A DNA stretch of 37,929 bases, from NCBI GenBank assembly GCA_003427395.1, contig BFEA01000126.1, positions 1,747,387 through 1,785,315 on the forward strand, written 5' to 3'. The notes beneath the pieces were generated by a model, which saw nothing but the letters and a program-made list of their open reading frames with translations, had not been told where the DNA came from and ran no database searches. The stretch is from Chara braunii. Taxonomy: Eukaryota > Streptophyta > Charophyceae > Charales > Characeae. Shown piece after piece: positions 29,322 to 37,929 of this stretch. A program made the position numbers and the translations under genes. Within the stretch, counting starts at the first letter, position 1. The number at the start of each line of letters is the position of its first letter.

Positions 29322-29373
29322 TTTTTTTTTTTTTTTTTTTTTTGTCCTTTTTTTTTAACAGAAAGATTTTATT
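29322..29373 (-). other. LINE poly(A) tail and AATAAA signal
   Basis: On the plus strand there are T runs of 22 (29322-29343) and 9 (29348-29356) bases. They are preceded, in minus-strand sense, by AATAAA at 29368-29373. This marks the 3' end of the reverse-transcribed LINE RNA. Confidence 0.85.
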
Positions 29374-29866
29374 ATAAGGATCCATCGAGGTCGAGGACCT
29401 CACAATTCAACCCGGAGTACTGACAAAATCAGCCAGTTTACCTAACAGGCTTGCGCCTGCAGAAGTCCCTAACTTCGACTTTTCAGGGGTCCTGCTTCAA
29501 CCCGCTAATTCCAAACTGTACTTAAGCAAACTGAGAATACTTTACCTNATTTGAACAACATCAACAAACCAAAAGGAAATCATGACAGCATCCAAACTGA
29601 AAAATACCTCCTCTCTACAGTCTTACTTGCCTTTCTTACTTCTGAGACTAAAACGGNCCAGAGGACTNAGTCCTGGACTAGTGACANTCTCCTAACGGCC
29701 CACTGTGGCCCTACTAGTACCGAGTGTCNTGGTACCTAATTTTCTAGGACCATGCCNGTTGCGTCTATGGGCTAGTGNAGGGTCCAGAGAACTTTGATCT
29801 TGGACAACTGGGAGAGAGCNTTGGAGACGAGAGCTAGTTCGAGATTATTGAGATTGGGCTGACCAG
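29374..29866 (-). other. LINE 3' untranslated region
   Basis: Lies between the last recognisable ORF2 residues and the poly(A) signal. A frame is partly open but shows no conserved motif. Several Ns. Confidence 0.6.
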
Positions 29867-30543
29867 TCAAGTTTTGACCNTNTTCTCGTCTGATAACCAG
29901 GGGGATAGGACCAGTCCCCTTTCTCGATGCACTGCTNCTAGCTTGTGGTTCCTGACCCATGTGTGCAAGAACCAGCGTAGCTGTCTTTGGCTTCCCTTGT
30001 CGGCTCTGGCTTTCCTTCTCCAGTCTACGCGGATTGCCAGCTTCAACCCTCGTTTGATGTGTCCCTTCATCTCCAGGTCTGACATGGATCTTCTCTGGAA
30101 TCTCGCTCTGTTTCTGTCTGCCCATATCACCTCGCATATCAGGCCTCTTGTGACGTGCGCTACGTAACCCCAACTCCGCCGACCATCGACAATTGCGGGG
30201 AGAAAACCCAGCAACACCCATTTTTCATCTCAGGTCATTGTTGTTCCTCCAATGTCTCTCTAGTGGTGGGCCCACCAGTTCCATATTCTTTTGGATGCTG
30301 GGCAGTCCCACCACAGGTGGCATACTCGAAAGGCCATCTGCATCTTGAACAACCTAGGTCTACCTCCATCCCTCTGCCCATCAGCCACACTACCGAGGGT
30401 ATAGTTAGTAGAGAGAGAAGCCAGAGTATACTCACCTTTTTGCCATTCGGCAGGCCCGTCAGGAATTTCCACAGACGTTCAAAATTTGCTTATTCTCCTA
30501 TCATGTCCTTGTGGCGTACTACCTGCCAGCGCGTGATGGTTAT
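29867..30543 (-). pseudogene. LINE ORF2, C-terminal zinc-type region
   Basis: The frame with CSRC (about 30340-30350) shifts into one reading HLWWDCPASKRIWNWWAHH, giving a C-x2-C...H...C pattern like the zf-RVT domain at the end of plant LINE ORF2. Further on, ICEVIWADRNRARFQRRSM and HIKRGLKLAIRVDWRRK are typical of the ORF2 tail. At least one frame change lies near 30340. Confidence 0.75.
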
Positions 30544-31617
30544 CTAGGCGGGGGTCTTCATGTCTTTGGTTGCCAACTGATAACCCTTTGTTGTGGAGTA
30601 GTCGACCATCCTTAGCATTGGATTATCAACATCCCTGGTTGACCAACTCCATACGTGAGGGTCTATCACCTGTGCAGGGTTGTCCCAGATCATCAACGTT
30701 ACTTCTTCAATCCGGGCTAAGGAATTTGAGAAGTCCACGCATCTCCACCGCTCTGCTTTCCTGAACCCGATGGGAAGGATATCTAGCACCTTCCACACCA
30801 CTGCGTCGTCCTCTTCGGTGCCTGATTTGTACCAGGTGCCTATCGGATCATTCCCTTCTAGTCCCAGCAGGTCCATCCAAGACTGAGGGATTGCCTCAGT
30901 GATCTGGATCTAGTGCTGCTCCACTCACTGTAGGCTTCTCAAGGTTGTTTTAACTTCTCTGATTGGCTTCCATCCTCCCAGGATAAGACACCAAATGTCT
31001 GATATCGTTACCACTCCTCGCCTTACCCATGCTTGTCCAAATGATCCCGTTGTGTCGTCTGCTGCAAACTGAGTGTCGGCTTCGCGTAGTATCGCAGGGT
31101 TCTCAAAGTGTATCTGGCACAATACCTCATCCTTCGTGACGAGCGGGTGCATGATATCTGCAGGCAGCATCTTCCATGCCATACGGACTAGCTCCCAAAA
31201 TGTTGATTTGAGCCTCTTTTTCCAGAATGAAACCATGAAGAAGCACGTCCATACATCCTGTGGGCGGCTCAGATTCCATTCCCCCATCAGGATGCGCTCT
31301 GCCAAGGTAATCCAGTGGTCACGAGTGGCTGCCGTAGCTACTTTCACCNACCAGCCCCAGAGTTGAGCTTGATTCTTGTGAGATGGGTCCACCAGACCCA
31401 GGCCCCCCCTCTCTCGGGGGAAAGATANCATTTATAGAGCCACTTTGGACACAAAACCTTNTTCATTCTGTGNCCGCGGTTTCCACAGGAATCGGGAGAT
31501 AAGTCTCCTGATGGCTTTCACGATCCCTTCGGCCAANTCCTTGACTGTAGTGGCGAACCACAAAATCGAGAACAGGGCCGCATTGATTACCATTGCCCGA
31601 CCTACATTTGATAGGTG
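30544..31617 (-). pseudogene. LINE ORF2, region after the RT
   Basis: The same frame as the RT core continues through stops near 31618, 31432, 30925 and 30544. Recognisable pieces are VINAALFSILWFATT and RLISRFLWKPR just after the RT, then FPRERGGLGLVDPSHKNQAQ and LWGW, the GGLGL motif common to plant LINEs. The rest is weakly conserved (WKMLPADIMHPLVTKDEVLC). Confidence 0.8.
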
Positions 31618-32551
31618 TCAGTCTGACCCCCATAGTCTGAGTCTTGCCGCCATCCGCTGTTGCAACAGCAGCCCCTGTCTTGATGAGCAGATATGCAAAC
31701 TTATCAGGATGCCCAAAAATCTCTCTCCCTCTTCTGCAGCTACTCTCTTCATTTTCCACCCCACCTTCACTGTAAACTGGGACGACAGCATGTACGCCGA
31801 CTTGCTTCGGTTTACAGTAGCTTCTGACAGGGCTGAGTACTCACTCATAACAAATTTTAGAGCGTTCAGCGNGGGGGCGGAGTTTTCACAGACCGCAAAT
31901 AGGTCGTCCGCCAGAGCTTTGGCGCGGCATTCTTCCCCTATATGGAGCTGCAACCCCTTGATATCCGGATGGCGGCGAATCCTCTTCAACAACACTTCCT
32001 TCTGGAGGACGAAAATGAGTGGGGTCAAGGGGCACTCTTGTCTTAGTGATCGTGACAGTGTGAAAGGCTATGAAAGATGACCGTTGATCATTACAGCGGA
32101 GGTTGAGAATGTGTACATGGCGATAATCCATGAGCAAATTTTTTTTTGGAAGCCTATCCTTCGTAGNGTGGTGAGGACAAAGTCTATCCCACCTTGTCGT
32201 AGGTTTTCTTAAGTCCAAAAGGAGCACCGTTGTGTCGAGATTTTCCCCGTGCACTATTTTCAGTGTCTCCATGGCTGTCACGATGTTGTTGAATATAGAT
32301 CTTCCTTGAACGAACGCCCCCTGGTCCCTCTCCACTAGCTCCGGTAGGTATCTCCCTAGCCGTCGAGCTAGAGACTTGGCTAAGATCTTGTAAGACACAT
32401 TCAGCAATGAGATCGGTCTCCAGTTCCTCACTTCCACTTTGTCCCCTTTCTTAAACAGCACCGTTATCACTCCATGTATCATCCCCTTCCTCAATCTGCC
32501 TCCGACTCAGACTTCATTGTATAGCTCTACCAGCGGTGGTCCAAACACTCC
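31618..32551 (-). pseudogene. LINE reverse transcriptase
   Basis: Motifs in order: FKKGDKVEVRNWRPISLLNV, YKILAKSLARRL, VERDQGAFVQGRSIFNNI, then a broken stretch around LLLDLRK/YDKV (32150-32215) with two frame changes. Then comes the catalytic AKALADDLFAVCEN, with ADD intact at about 31900-31911, and FLGILI. The family enzyme copies LINE RNA at the nicked target. Both catalytic aspartates remain, but frame changes and stops break the protein. Confidence 0.9.
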
Positions 32552-33238
32552 CTAGTTGGCAACATAGAACTCAACTGTTAACCCATCGACTCCTGGTGAC
32601 TTGCCCTTGGCAATCGAATTCAACGTCTGGGTAACTTCCTCTATGGTGAGAGGTCTGTCCTGGTCCAGCCTTGCTGCTGCCTGTAATCGGACTGTCGTGT
32701 CGTTCCACCTATCAAAAGTTTGTGACAGGTCTGTGTTCACCTCCTCTTGTGGACGTTTGATCATTAGAATGTCGGCATAGTACAGCCTTGCATATTGGAG
32801 CATGTCTGCTGCCGAGCATGCTGGAGGAGTTGAGGCTACGAAAGGGTGCTTCAACTCAATCATTTGTTGGTGTGTTCTTNTTGGCTGTAGCTTCTGAAAT
32901 GTCTCCTTGGACATGATGTTATTTGTTTCAATCCCTTTCTCCTCCATAAGCTCGGTCCGTCTATTCTGTTTCACCACCTGTAGGTTTTCCCATTCTGACA
33001 TTCTCCTTTTCCTTTCTGCAGCCCATACCATTGTCGAGATTGGATGTCCTTCCATTTTCTCTTCCGCCTCCTCCACCCGCCTTCTGCAGTCTGCTTCCTT
33101 CTTGTTTCGGGTTCTTGCAAGGATTCTGGAACAAACATCTAGCACCCCAGAGGTGATAGCGATCCCCCCATCTAACCAGTCTGCAGATGATTCAAACAGC
33201 GGTTTGGCCTCCTCTCATTTGGAAATGTGAGACTCTAC
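32552..33238 (-). pseudogene. LINE ORF2, endonuclease-RT linker and RT motif 0
   Basis: In the same frame as the endonuclease, with stops TAG at about 33239 and TGA shortly after. It reads VCSRILARTRNKKEAD, a coiled charged linker, and AKGKSPGVDGLTVEFYVAN, the opening motif of LINE RTs. A TAG at 32552 follows, after which the same frame goes on into the RT. Confidence 0.85.
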
Positions 33239-34048
33239 CTATACCTTGATGCCTGGCTCCTCTAAAATCTGGCTGTTGAGGCGGAAAACGCCTCTCCCTC
33301 TTTCCATTCCCAAGTGTAGTCTGAAATCTGCAACTACCGACTTGTGGTGCGATATCGGGTTACAGGTTTGCCTTACCACTGTTATACTCTCCGTGACATG
33401 CTCGCTCGGGAGCAATAAATCTAGGGGTCGTCTTGTCACCTCCTGCCTATCCCTGTGCCGATGTGAAAACCAGGTGAAACCTGGGTTGTTCGGGTTCAGA
33501 ACCGGGAAGGGGTCCGCGAGGGTGAGCTCCACGCTGAGTTCCAAGAGGGTCCGCACGTCTCTTCTGTCTGCTGACTGTGAACCCAGGCGGAGGGCCTCAT
33601 CTAGGGAGAGGTTCCAATCCCCTACCAATACCAGTTTGTCAGTCTTCAGGATCTGTGCCATCAGCTTTTGAAAAAATCTCGCCCTTTCTCCTACTTCGTT
33701 CGGGGTGTAAATCGTTATAAATACCCATTCTTCGTTCCCTATCTCTACCTTCATCCAGGCCCACCGGCCCCACATATCTACTTCAGAGTTTATCACCAAT
33801 GCCTGTAGATCCCGGTGGAGCAGGATACCTATCCCTCCTCGAGTGCCCTGGGCAGGGGCCCAGACTTATGGCCCATCCCACCATAAGGCCAACTCTCGCA
33901 GCTTGATTTCATTTAGCTTAGACTCTTGTAGCATCAGGCAGTTAATCTTCCATTCATGTAGCCAGCTTTTAAGCCTTCTCTTCTTCATACGCCCGTTGGA
34001 ATCTCCCAGGCCCTGAATGTTCCAGGATGCCACCTTAATTTTGTCCAT
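33239..34048 (-). pseudogene. LINE ORF2, APE-like endonuclease
   Basis: Starts at ATG 34046-34048: MDKIKVASWNIQGLG, then CLMLQESKL (the catalytic Glu). A TAA at 33866 sits inside, after which the frame continues GGIGILLHRDL, ITIYTPNE, LVLVGDWNLSLD (GDxN), FTWFSH, and ISHHKSVVADF where the family has SDH. The aspartate of that dyad is His here (33347-33349, CAC instead of GAC). The enzyme would nick target DNA to prime reverse transcription. This copy is inactive. Confidence 0.9.
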
Positions 34049-35261
34049 TGACTTGAGTTGTTTCCGCTTATGATTGGATGTGGGGGACTGTGTGTCGTTG
34101 TTCTTGATTCTGGAGGTCTGTGCTGGTGCGTCTGGAGCTGCCTCTGTCCGTTTGTCTCGGTCTAGATTGGACGCTGCTACGGGAAGAACTGGTTCTCGAG
34201 GCCGAACGCCACTCTTCAGTCAGCTTGGTACCTAGGAATGTAGAATGAAAATCCTCCTCCTTTAGTAGCTTATCGTTGACATTGCGCAGTACCAGTGCTG
34301 ATATGCCCAGCAGCACCTAGATTGATTCTAGCTCTATCGAGTTGCGTTCCCTTATCAGATCCACCGGGAACCACCTGATTCCCGACTGGGCCAACGAATT
34401 TATTGCTTCTTCGGGGATGCGGGCATCCATGAGCGGGAAGTACACACCTGCTCGGATTCACATACCACCTTGACCATTGATGAGTGAGGTATGATGTGGA
34501 CTGGAACATGTGCTCCGTACAGATTCCTCGTAACCTCCAAGATCGAGGATGGGGTGGGAGAGCAATCCACCACCATGGAGGGGATCAAAGGAGCTCCTTC
34601 GGCGTTTGACATCGCTAGGAAGTAGGTCCCCTCATTCGCCTTGGTGCAGAGGAGCGGGACTAGGCACCGCAGCACAGTCTCCATTTGGTTCTTCTCCAGT
34701 GCCTCTGCCCGCTTGTCCTTGCCCCAACGCTGTTTGTTCTCTGTTTCTTGGTCTGGCCACTTCCTCAGTCCAGAGTCTGCCAAGCTCTCCAATGATGATG
34801 TGGCTGCCTAAAGGTCTGATCTTCTTCTATCTTCCTCACCGCATGCATTGCCCAAGCACACCTTGGACCTAGAGGAAATTGAAGTTTTCGACAGTTCTTC
34901 CGAAATGGTGGATCTGCCGGCTTGTGGTGCATAGGAGTCTCTCTCCCGTGCTTTTCCCTCTTCTTTTAGCCTGCTTGTTTGGTCCGGCATCTGTTGTCGT
35001 CAGCTTTGTGTGTACCCTTCTCTGTTTCCCCGACTGTCCTCCTTCCCTGTGTCCCATCTCCTACCATTGTTCCTCCTGGTTCTTCTGTTCAAACAGCCTC
35101 CCAGTTCCCATCTCCCTAGTTTTGCAGGTGCAGACTTGAAAACCTTGTCCTGTGCCCAACTCTTTCACTCGTATGGTCCTACCGGGTACCTGGGCTGCGG
35201 GTAGAAGACCTGTCTGTGTGGCCCCTGGCATTGCATCTCTCTGAAGTTTGGATGCTGATAG
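34049..35261 (-). pseudogene. LINE region between ORF1 and ORF2, partly readable
   Basis: Frames are open at 34400-34792 and 34068-34316 but in other phases than ORF1. The piece QMETVLRCLVPLLCTKANEG followed by TYFLAMSNAEGAPLIPSMV looks protein-like and may be the decayed end of ORF1. The acidic and Ser-rich parts around 34800-35060 are less clear. I do not assign a function. Confidence 0.45.
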
Positions 35262-36722
35262 TTACTTTCGAAACCCGCTGTCTGTTGATGATCCTACCAA
35301 TGCATGGGGGGTGGGGCGTGGGCAATTGCCTCCCATTGATGTCCCTCCGTTGAACGCTGCATCTATGATGGCTGCTTGCCATTCCTCCTTGGGAGCCCAT
35401 GTATATACCAGGGAGTGGCCTGTATGAAGTTTTTTTTCCCCCTCCCAGTCATGTCTGGCTTCCACTATTTCTCTGTCTTGGGACCCGGGGCCCTGTGGTT
35501 GCATGGACCAGGGCCGAGCTTGGTTGCTGAGCACTGGGTCTCCCGTTCCGACATCCTGGCCATTAGTATGGCGTAATCTTTGTTGCGAGATCTCGTGACC
35601 CAACTGGTCCGGTTCCGCCTGCCTCTCGTACCTGGCCTGAGCTTGTTCCACCGGACCTGAGGGGCCTACTAACCCTTGGCCTTGATTGGGTCTGGCTTGC
35701 TGCTGTGAGTTAACACGTCCATCTGCNTGNGGCACTCCTCTGTCTTCTGTGTTATTTCGNGTNGCCTGGTCTTGATTCTACATCATATGTTGTCGGAANN
35801 AGGCCTTGTGTCCTCCTTGTNGTTCGCCGCTACTTCTCTNACCTTCCTCGCNCNGTCTGATTCNNGGGCAGTGCTCCTCTGTGTGGTNGTATTNCTTGCA
35901 TCTCCGACACCAGTCTGAGTATGGGGGGNCAATTTCNACCTTCCACCTCCCTCCTTTTGGGGACTNGATTATCANTTCATCTTCCATCNTGTTNCGTGTC
36001 TCCGGAGGCATGTCAAANTTAACGTTCATTAGCCTTGGGTGGTCACTGTCGTATTCCGGAGGTTNTACCGAGATTACCTCCCCAAACATGATCTTCACCG
36101 CACTCAATAGGAAGTAGTAAGCTTCAAGTGGTACCCTCAGAGCCATAATCCATAATTTCGTTTTAGCTTCCTGGATTCTCGCTTCTTGTAACTCCTGTGT
36201 GGATAATCTGGGTCTGAAGTGGACCATATATTCCTATTTTCCCAAGGTAATCTTCATCTCCTTTTGGCTGATTAACCAGTCTGCGATCTCCTTCGCCTTC
36301 GCTACGTACGAGGTCACATTTGGCCCTTCAAATTTTACTCTGCCACTTTTGGTCTCTGGTTGGAACAGCCTCTTCGCTGTCCACCCGTCCTCATATGCTC
36401 TAATCAAATCCTCTTTTACCGATCTTGCNAGTTTTNTTNCCTCTNCCTGAAAAATCACTACTACAGATCTCTCTTTTAACCACTGTTCTTTTACCTCATN
36501 TAAATCTTNGGCCACCACAAATCTTCTCCCCTCTTCGTCTTCTGCTACCTTCCTGAGGTTAACGTCGTCCNGGNAGACTCCTTCGTCATAGCAGCGCCCA
36601 ANAGAGTCTCTCACCNTGGATAGGTCTCCCTCCATGGTNGTTGCCTNTTTTTGCTTCTCGCAGGGCTGAGTTGATGGGCTGCAGGACTCAGACCACCTTG
36701 GCTTTAGCATGCGCATCTCCAC
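35262..36722 (-). pseudogene. LINE ORF1 (CCHC nucleic-acid-binding protein)
   Basis: One frame runs for 1461 bases with in-frame stops at 36234-36236 (TAG) and about 35778-35780. The N-terminal part contains WLKERSVVVIF, WTAKRLFQPETKSGRVKFEG and YVAKAKEIADWLI. The middle has KLWIMALRVPLEAYYF and FDMPPET. It then reaches a zinc knuckle of the form CRRCKxYxHTEEHC at about 35870-35915. The C-terminal third is Gln/Gly/Arg-rich. Plant LINE ORF1 proteins bind the element RNA. Numerous Ns obscure individual residues. Confidence 0.8.
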
Positions 36723-37010
36723 CTACAGAGGGGGAACCAAATCTGGAATTTTTCAGTTGCCTGGGCTGGGTCCCCGCCGGTGTTGTCCGCTAGCACATCC
36801 CTGTCAGCAGGTATGTGACATAACCTTAGAGGTGTAACTCGGTGTCCCTGATCAGTTTGCCCAAGGGTGTTAGAGCCAGTGTTAGAGTGTGCTTATAGCC
36901 GAAAGCTTACGTCTTGCCGGATTTGATTGTCTCCCGGTCTCCCGCTTTGGCTGCACCGTCGTTTCGGTTGACGTCTCAGCTACTAGTCCTCTGCGCGCCG
37001 ACTTTGGGGC
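36723..37010 (-). other. LINE 5' region and junction with gypsy fragment
   Basis: Holds the probable LINE 5' UTR (to about 36860), a 12-base tandem duplication around GTGTTAGAG (36867-36887), and then about 120 bases that match neither the LINE nor the gypsy gag. The exact boundary is not resolved, and no target duplication was found. Confidence 0.5.
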
Positions 37011-37929
37011 TGAATTGGTGTGTGTCTTCGGTTTGCCGTATCCTCGCCCTCTGGCGGGGCGACCACCATCCCGGACGGCTACCAATTTGCCTCCTTCCTC
37101 AGAAGAGGCAGCCTCGTTTGAAGGGTCGGTTGCTGTAGTTGCTGCGACCGCGACCACTTTCAGCCGATGTTGTCCTCTGCTCTGGCCTGCAGCCGACGAA
37201 TGGCCCAAATTCTTGGCTTCGATGTTCGTCACGATGATCAGCGAGGCTTTATCAAAAGCTGCTCACTTGTGGTGAGCGTCTCCGCAACTTGCGTCAAGGC
37301 GTTCTGCAATGCTGGGCATCTCCTCCTGATGAAGAAGTGCTTGATAGCGACAAATATTGACGACAAGTTGGGCGTGGATGCCAAGCGTTGGTACTCGGTG
37401 ATCTAGTTTGTGCTTGGCAGGTCGTTCTGAAAGAACCATTGAAGTTTCTTGGCTGCCTGAAGCTCGGGGGGCTCCACTTGAGATCAGCCTAGATGATCTT
37501 CGTATGCAACCGGAGGCTGTGACGTTGTGCATGGACAACATGTTGTCCATCCATGCCTGGCACGCGCCCCCTGAGCGGGAGTATAAGTATGTGTGCCGGT
37601 TCAGGTTGATAACGTGGTGAATGTCCAACTTCAACTCGAACTGCCGCCACCATGGTATCAGGTTTCTCTTCGTTGCATCGCAGAAGATCGGCAGTCCGTC
37701 AAACTTTGGGATGCTCTCGTGAGTAGTCGCGGTCGGTCTGGCTGCGGCGGCACAGATCTGCTGGTCAATCCGCTGATTTGTAGCTAGAGCGCAGTCCTTG
37801 AGAGTCTCGACGTCAATTTCCAAGACGTTGACGTGGTCCGTCAAGTTGGAGGGTCCGGCGGAGGTGGCTATTGCAAGTTGTTTTTCCAGCCAGCGCACCC
37901 GGTCAAGCAGTTCATCAATAATTTGAATT
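37011..37929 (-). pseudogene. Second gypsy gag fragment, same family as 24.5-25.4 kb
   Basis: Closely similar to 24501-25398 in the same orientation. The minus strand reads WLEKQLAIATSAGP, PKFDGLPIFCDATK, IPWWRQFELKLD and further on RDGGRPARGRGYGKPKTHT. It keeps 9 bases absent from the first copy (about 37321-37329) and has the same two gag frame changes. It is cut by the window end on its 5' side, and similarity stops near 37011 before the zinc knuckle. Confidence 0.88.

Larger units (their letters stand above)
29322..36860 (-). mobile_element. LINE (non-LTR retrotransposon), near full length, decayed
   Basis: Read on the minus strand: 5' region, ORF1 with CCHC, ORF2 with apurinic-like endonuclease, reverse transcriptase and a C-terminal zinc-type region, 3' UTR, AATAAA, poly(A). 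This is the layout of plant L1-type LINEs. The 5' limit is approximate because I could not find a target duplication. Many in-frame stops and some frame changes leave it non-functional. Scattered single Ns occur throughout. Confidence 0.92.

Noticed and set aside
29290-36900. Target-site duplication for the LINE
   Set aside because: Sequence beyond the poly(A) tail (CCTTGTGTGTTCGG in minus sense) has no convincing match near 36.8-37.0 kb.

Overview
This window looks like repeat-rich nuclear DNA from a eukaryote, most likely a green plant or streptophyte alga. It carries a Ty3/gypsy chromovirus-type LTR retrotransposon whose primer-binding site resembles initiator-Met tRNA, a plant-type LINE with a CCHC ORF1, several unrelated tandem satellites, foldback elements, and no compact gene clusters. 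The wording of the gypsy and LINE proteins reminds me of elements in the charophyte Chara braunii. That is an impression from memory, not a search. I recognise no intact cellular gene.

Layout. 1-65 is a (CT)n run, followed by pyrimidine-rich DNA to about 1.65 kb. 1654-4767 (minus) is a decayed coding region of an unrecognised family that contains an internally repeated module of about 190 residues. 5448-6116 holds six copies of a hairpin with a constant loop and variable but complementary arms. 6370-6990 is a degenerate 120-130 bp tandem array with an alternating two-unit pattern. 8505-10532 is a 1.09-kb direct duplication, cut short at 10533-10570 by an exact Nextera mate-pair junction adapter, which is a library or assembly artefact. 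10571-12615 contains 117-bp, 121-bp and about 79-bp tandem repeats and a 179-nt near-perfect foldback. 14.08-17.32 kb holds 50-bp and 38-bp repeats, a GC-rich nested hairpin and a nested inverted repeat.

19032-27964 is a complete but dead gypsy element on the minus strand. It has two LTRs of about 1.3 kb beginning TGTTACATG and ending CATGTAACA, a PBS, a polypurine tract, and gag-PR-RT-RNaseH-IN-chromodomain coding remains. It sits inside a (TG)n microsatellite. Its gag/PR boundary has a slippery heptamer and hairpin arrangement that could be a -1 frameshift signal or could be decay. 28403-29085 is MITE-like. 29322 to about 36860 is a decayed minus-strand LINE with poly(A) tail, ORF1 with CCHC, and ORF2 with endonuclease, RT and a C-terminal zinc region. 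37011-37929 is a second partial gag of the same gypsy family, and it shares two frame lesions with the first copy.

Nothing here forms a working pathway. The biology is that of mobile elements, their decay, and satellites. Single-base Ns occur only between 25616 and 36647. The two points of most interest are the constant-loop/variable-stem hairpin family at 5.4-6.1 kb and the repeated-module protein at 1.65-4.77 kb. The most important practical point is the adapter at 10533, which means that sequence to its left and right should not be assumed contiguous.
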